DNA of 64,000 nt from Roseburia hominis (GTDB lineage: Bacteria; Bacillota; Clostridia; Lachnospirales; Lachnospiraceae), in NCBI GenBank assembly GCA_021771815.1, contig JAETOE010000013.1, forward strand, positions 1 through 64,000. The letters are read 5' to 3'. Of this stretch, positions 63,847 through 64,000 are shown in pieces. Both the position numbers and the translations under genes were made by a program. Each line of letters starts with the position of its first letter. The stretch's first letter is position 1. The notes beneath the pieces are model-generated. The model saw only the letters and a list, made by a program, of their open reading frames with translations. It had not been told where the DNA came from and searched no databases.

Positions 63847-63874
63847 TTGACAAAAACACAAGATATGGTATGCT
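63847..63874 (+). promoter_or_regulatory. Predicted nrdD promoter
   Basis: TTGACA (63847-63852) and TATGCT (63869-63874) are 16 bp apart; the second NrdR box covers the spacer. Confidence 0.7.
63856..63871 (+). promoter_or_regulatory. NrdR box 2
   Basis: ACACAAGATATGGTAT is a second, weaker NrdR-type box, exactly 31 bp (three helix turns) after box 1, the spacing needed for cooperative NrdR binding. Confidence 0.65.
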
Positions 63875-63933
63875 ATAGAAGCAAGTAATGAGAGACATCC
63901 ATTGCGAACAGAGATGAGAAGGGATTATTAATT

Positions 63934-64000
63934 ATGAAGATTATTAAGAGAAGCGGCAGTGAGGATGTGTTTGATCTCGAGAAGATCGAGGCGGCAATCC
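63934..64000 (+). CDS. nrdD: Anaerobic ribonucleoside-triphosphate reductase, N-terminal start (cut by window end)
   Basis: Only 22 codons are visible: MKIIKRSGSEDVFDLEKIEA, the opening of an ATP-cone domain as found at the N-terminus of NrdD. ATG 63934 follows GAGAAGGGA. The paired NrdR boxes in the promoter support a ribonucleotide reductase; an aerobic NrdA/NrdJ start or NrdR itself also contains an ATP-cone, but NrdD is the best fit for this anaerobe. Confidence 0.8.
   Translation, partial: MKIIKRSGSEDVFDLEKIEAAI

Noticed and set aside
1-64000. tRNA, rRNA, CRISPR arrays, insertion sequences, prophage
   Set aside because: No cloverleaf-like tandem elements, rRNA signatures, regular repeat-spacer arrays, transposase or phage structural genes were seen on either strand; a covariance-model scan would be the decisive test.

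Overview
The window looks like a chromosomal segment of an anaerobic, gut-type Firmicute of the Lachnospiraceae/Clostridia group. Evidence: a one-subunit pyruvate:ferredoxin oxidoreductase, an anaerobic ribonucleotide reductase start with NrdR boxes, Clostridia-only families (DUF4867, DUF4317), YesM/YesN-type two-component pairs, LplB/YtcP-type sugar permeases, and Firmicute-style GGAGG ribosome sites with TTGACA/TATAAT promoters. I saw no rRNA, tRNA, CRISPR array, transposase or prophage genes.

Layout. (1) 1-2064: an AT-rich left edge with a 5'-truncated superfamily II helicase (DUF3427 type) followed by a Nudix hydrolase. (2) 2232-27309: a large hemicellulose locus. A LacI regulator diverges from xylB, DUF4867 and an L-fucose-isomerase-like gene. 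Then come two deacetylases, a GH115 alpha-glucuronidase and a YesM/YesN pair. After a strong terminator a second unit encodes a solute-binding lipoprotein, two permeases, GH8, GH43, a second solute-binding protein and GH3. None of the glycosidases shows a signal peptide, so acetylated glucuronoxylan oligosaccharides are probably imported and then deacetylated, stripped of glucuronate, cut to xylose and phosphorylated inside the cell. A near-identical 12-bp dyad at both promoters suggests the LacI protein controls both halves. (3) 27475-33504: a second AT-rich stretch with a hybrid histidine kinase, an internally shortened LysR regulator, a flavodoxin, a CMD-cupin protein, a flavodoxin lipoprotein and a half-length DUF4317 gene. 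(4) 33757-38330: a multi-domain hybrid kinase with HPt, a lone receiver and a SleB-type wall hydrolase with 17-residue repeats. (5) 38376-47462: two AraC regulators, a GH31 glycosidase and a rhamnose pathway (rhaB, rhaA, rhaD, fucO). (6) 47606-58486: an NlpC/P60 endopeptidase with a WalR-like box, an ABC-F protein, a PAS-GGDEF-GGDEF-EAL protein, nifJ and an HD protein. (7) 58494-64000: a metallo-beta-lactamase-fold protein, a MarR-controlled heterodimeric ABC exporter and the start of nrdD.

The most unusual points are a pentose module whose isomerase is of the fucose/arabinose type instead of XylA, a paralogous binding protein that has lost its lipobox, a predicted membrane-anchored extracytoplasmic flavodoxin, a LysR protein with an apparent clean internal deletion, and several palindromes or repeats with no assigned role (7267-7357, 33633-33667, 39349-39380, 39381-39474). 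I did not find a convincing wholly new defence or mobile system; the closest candidate is the truncated helicase-Nudix pair at the left edge.
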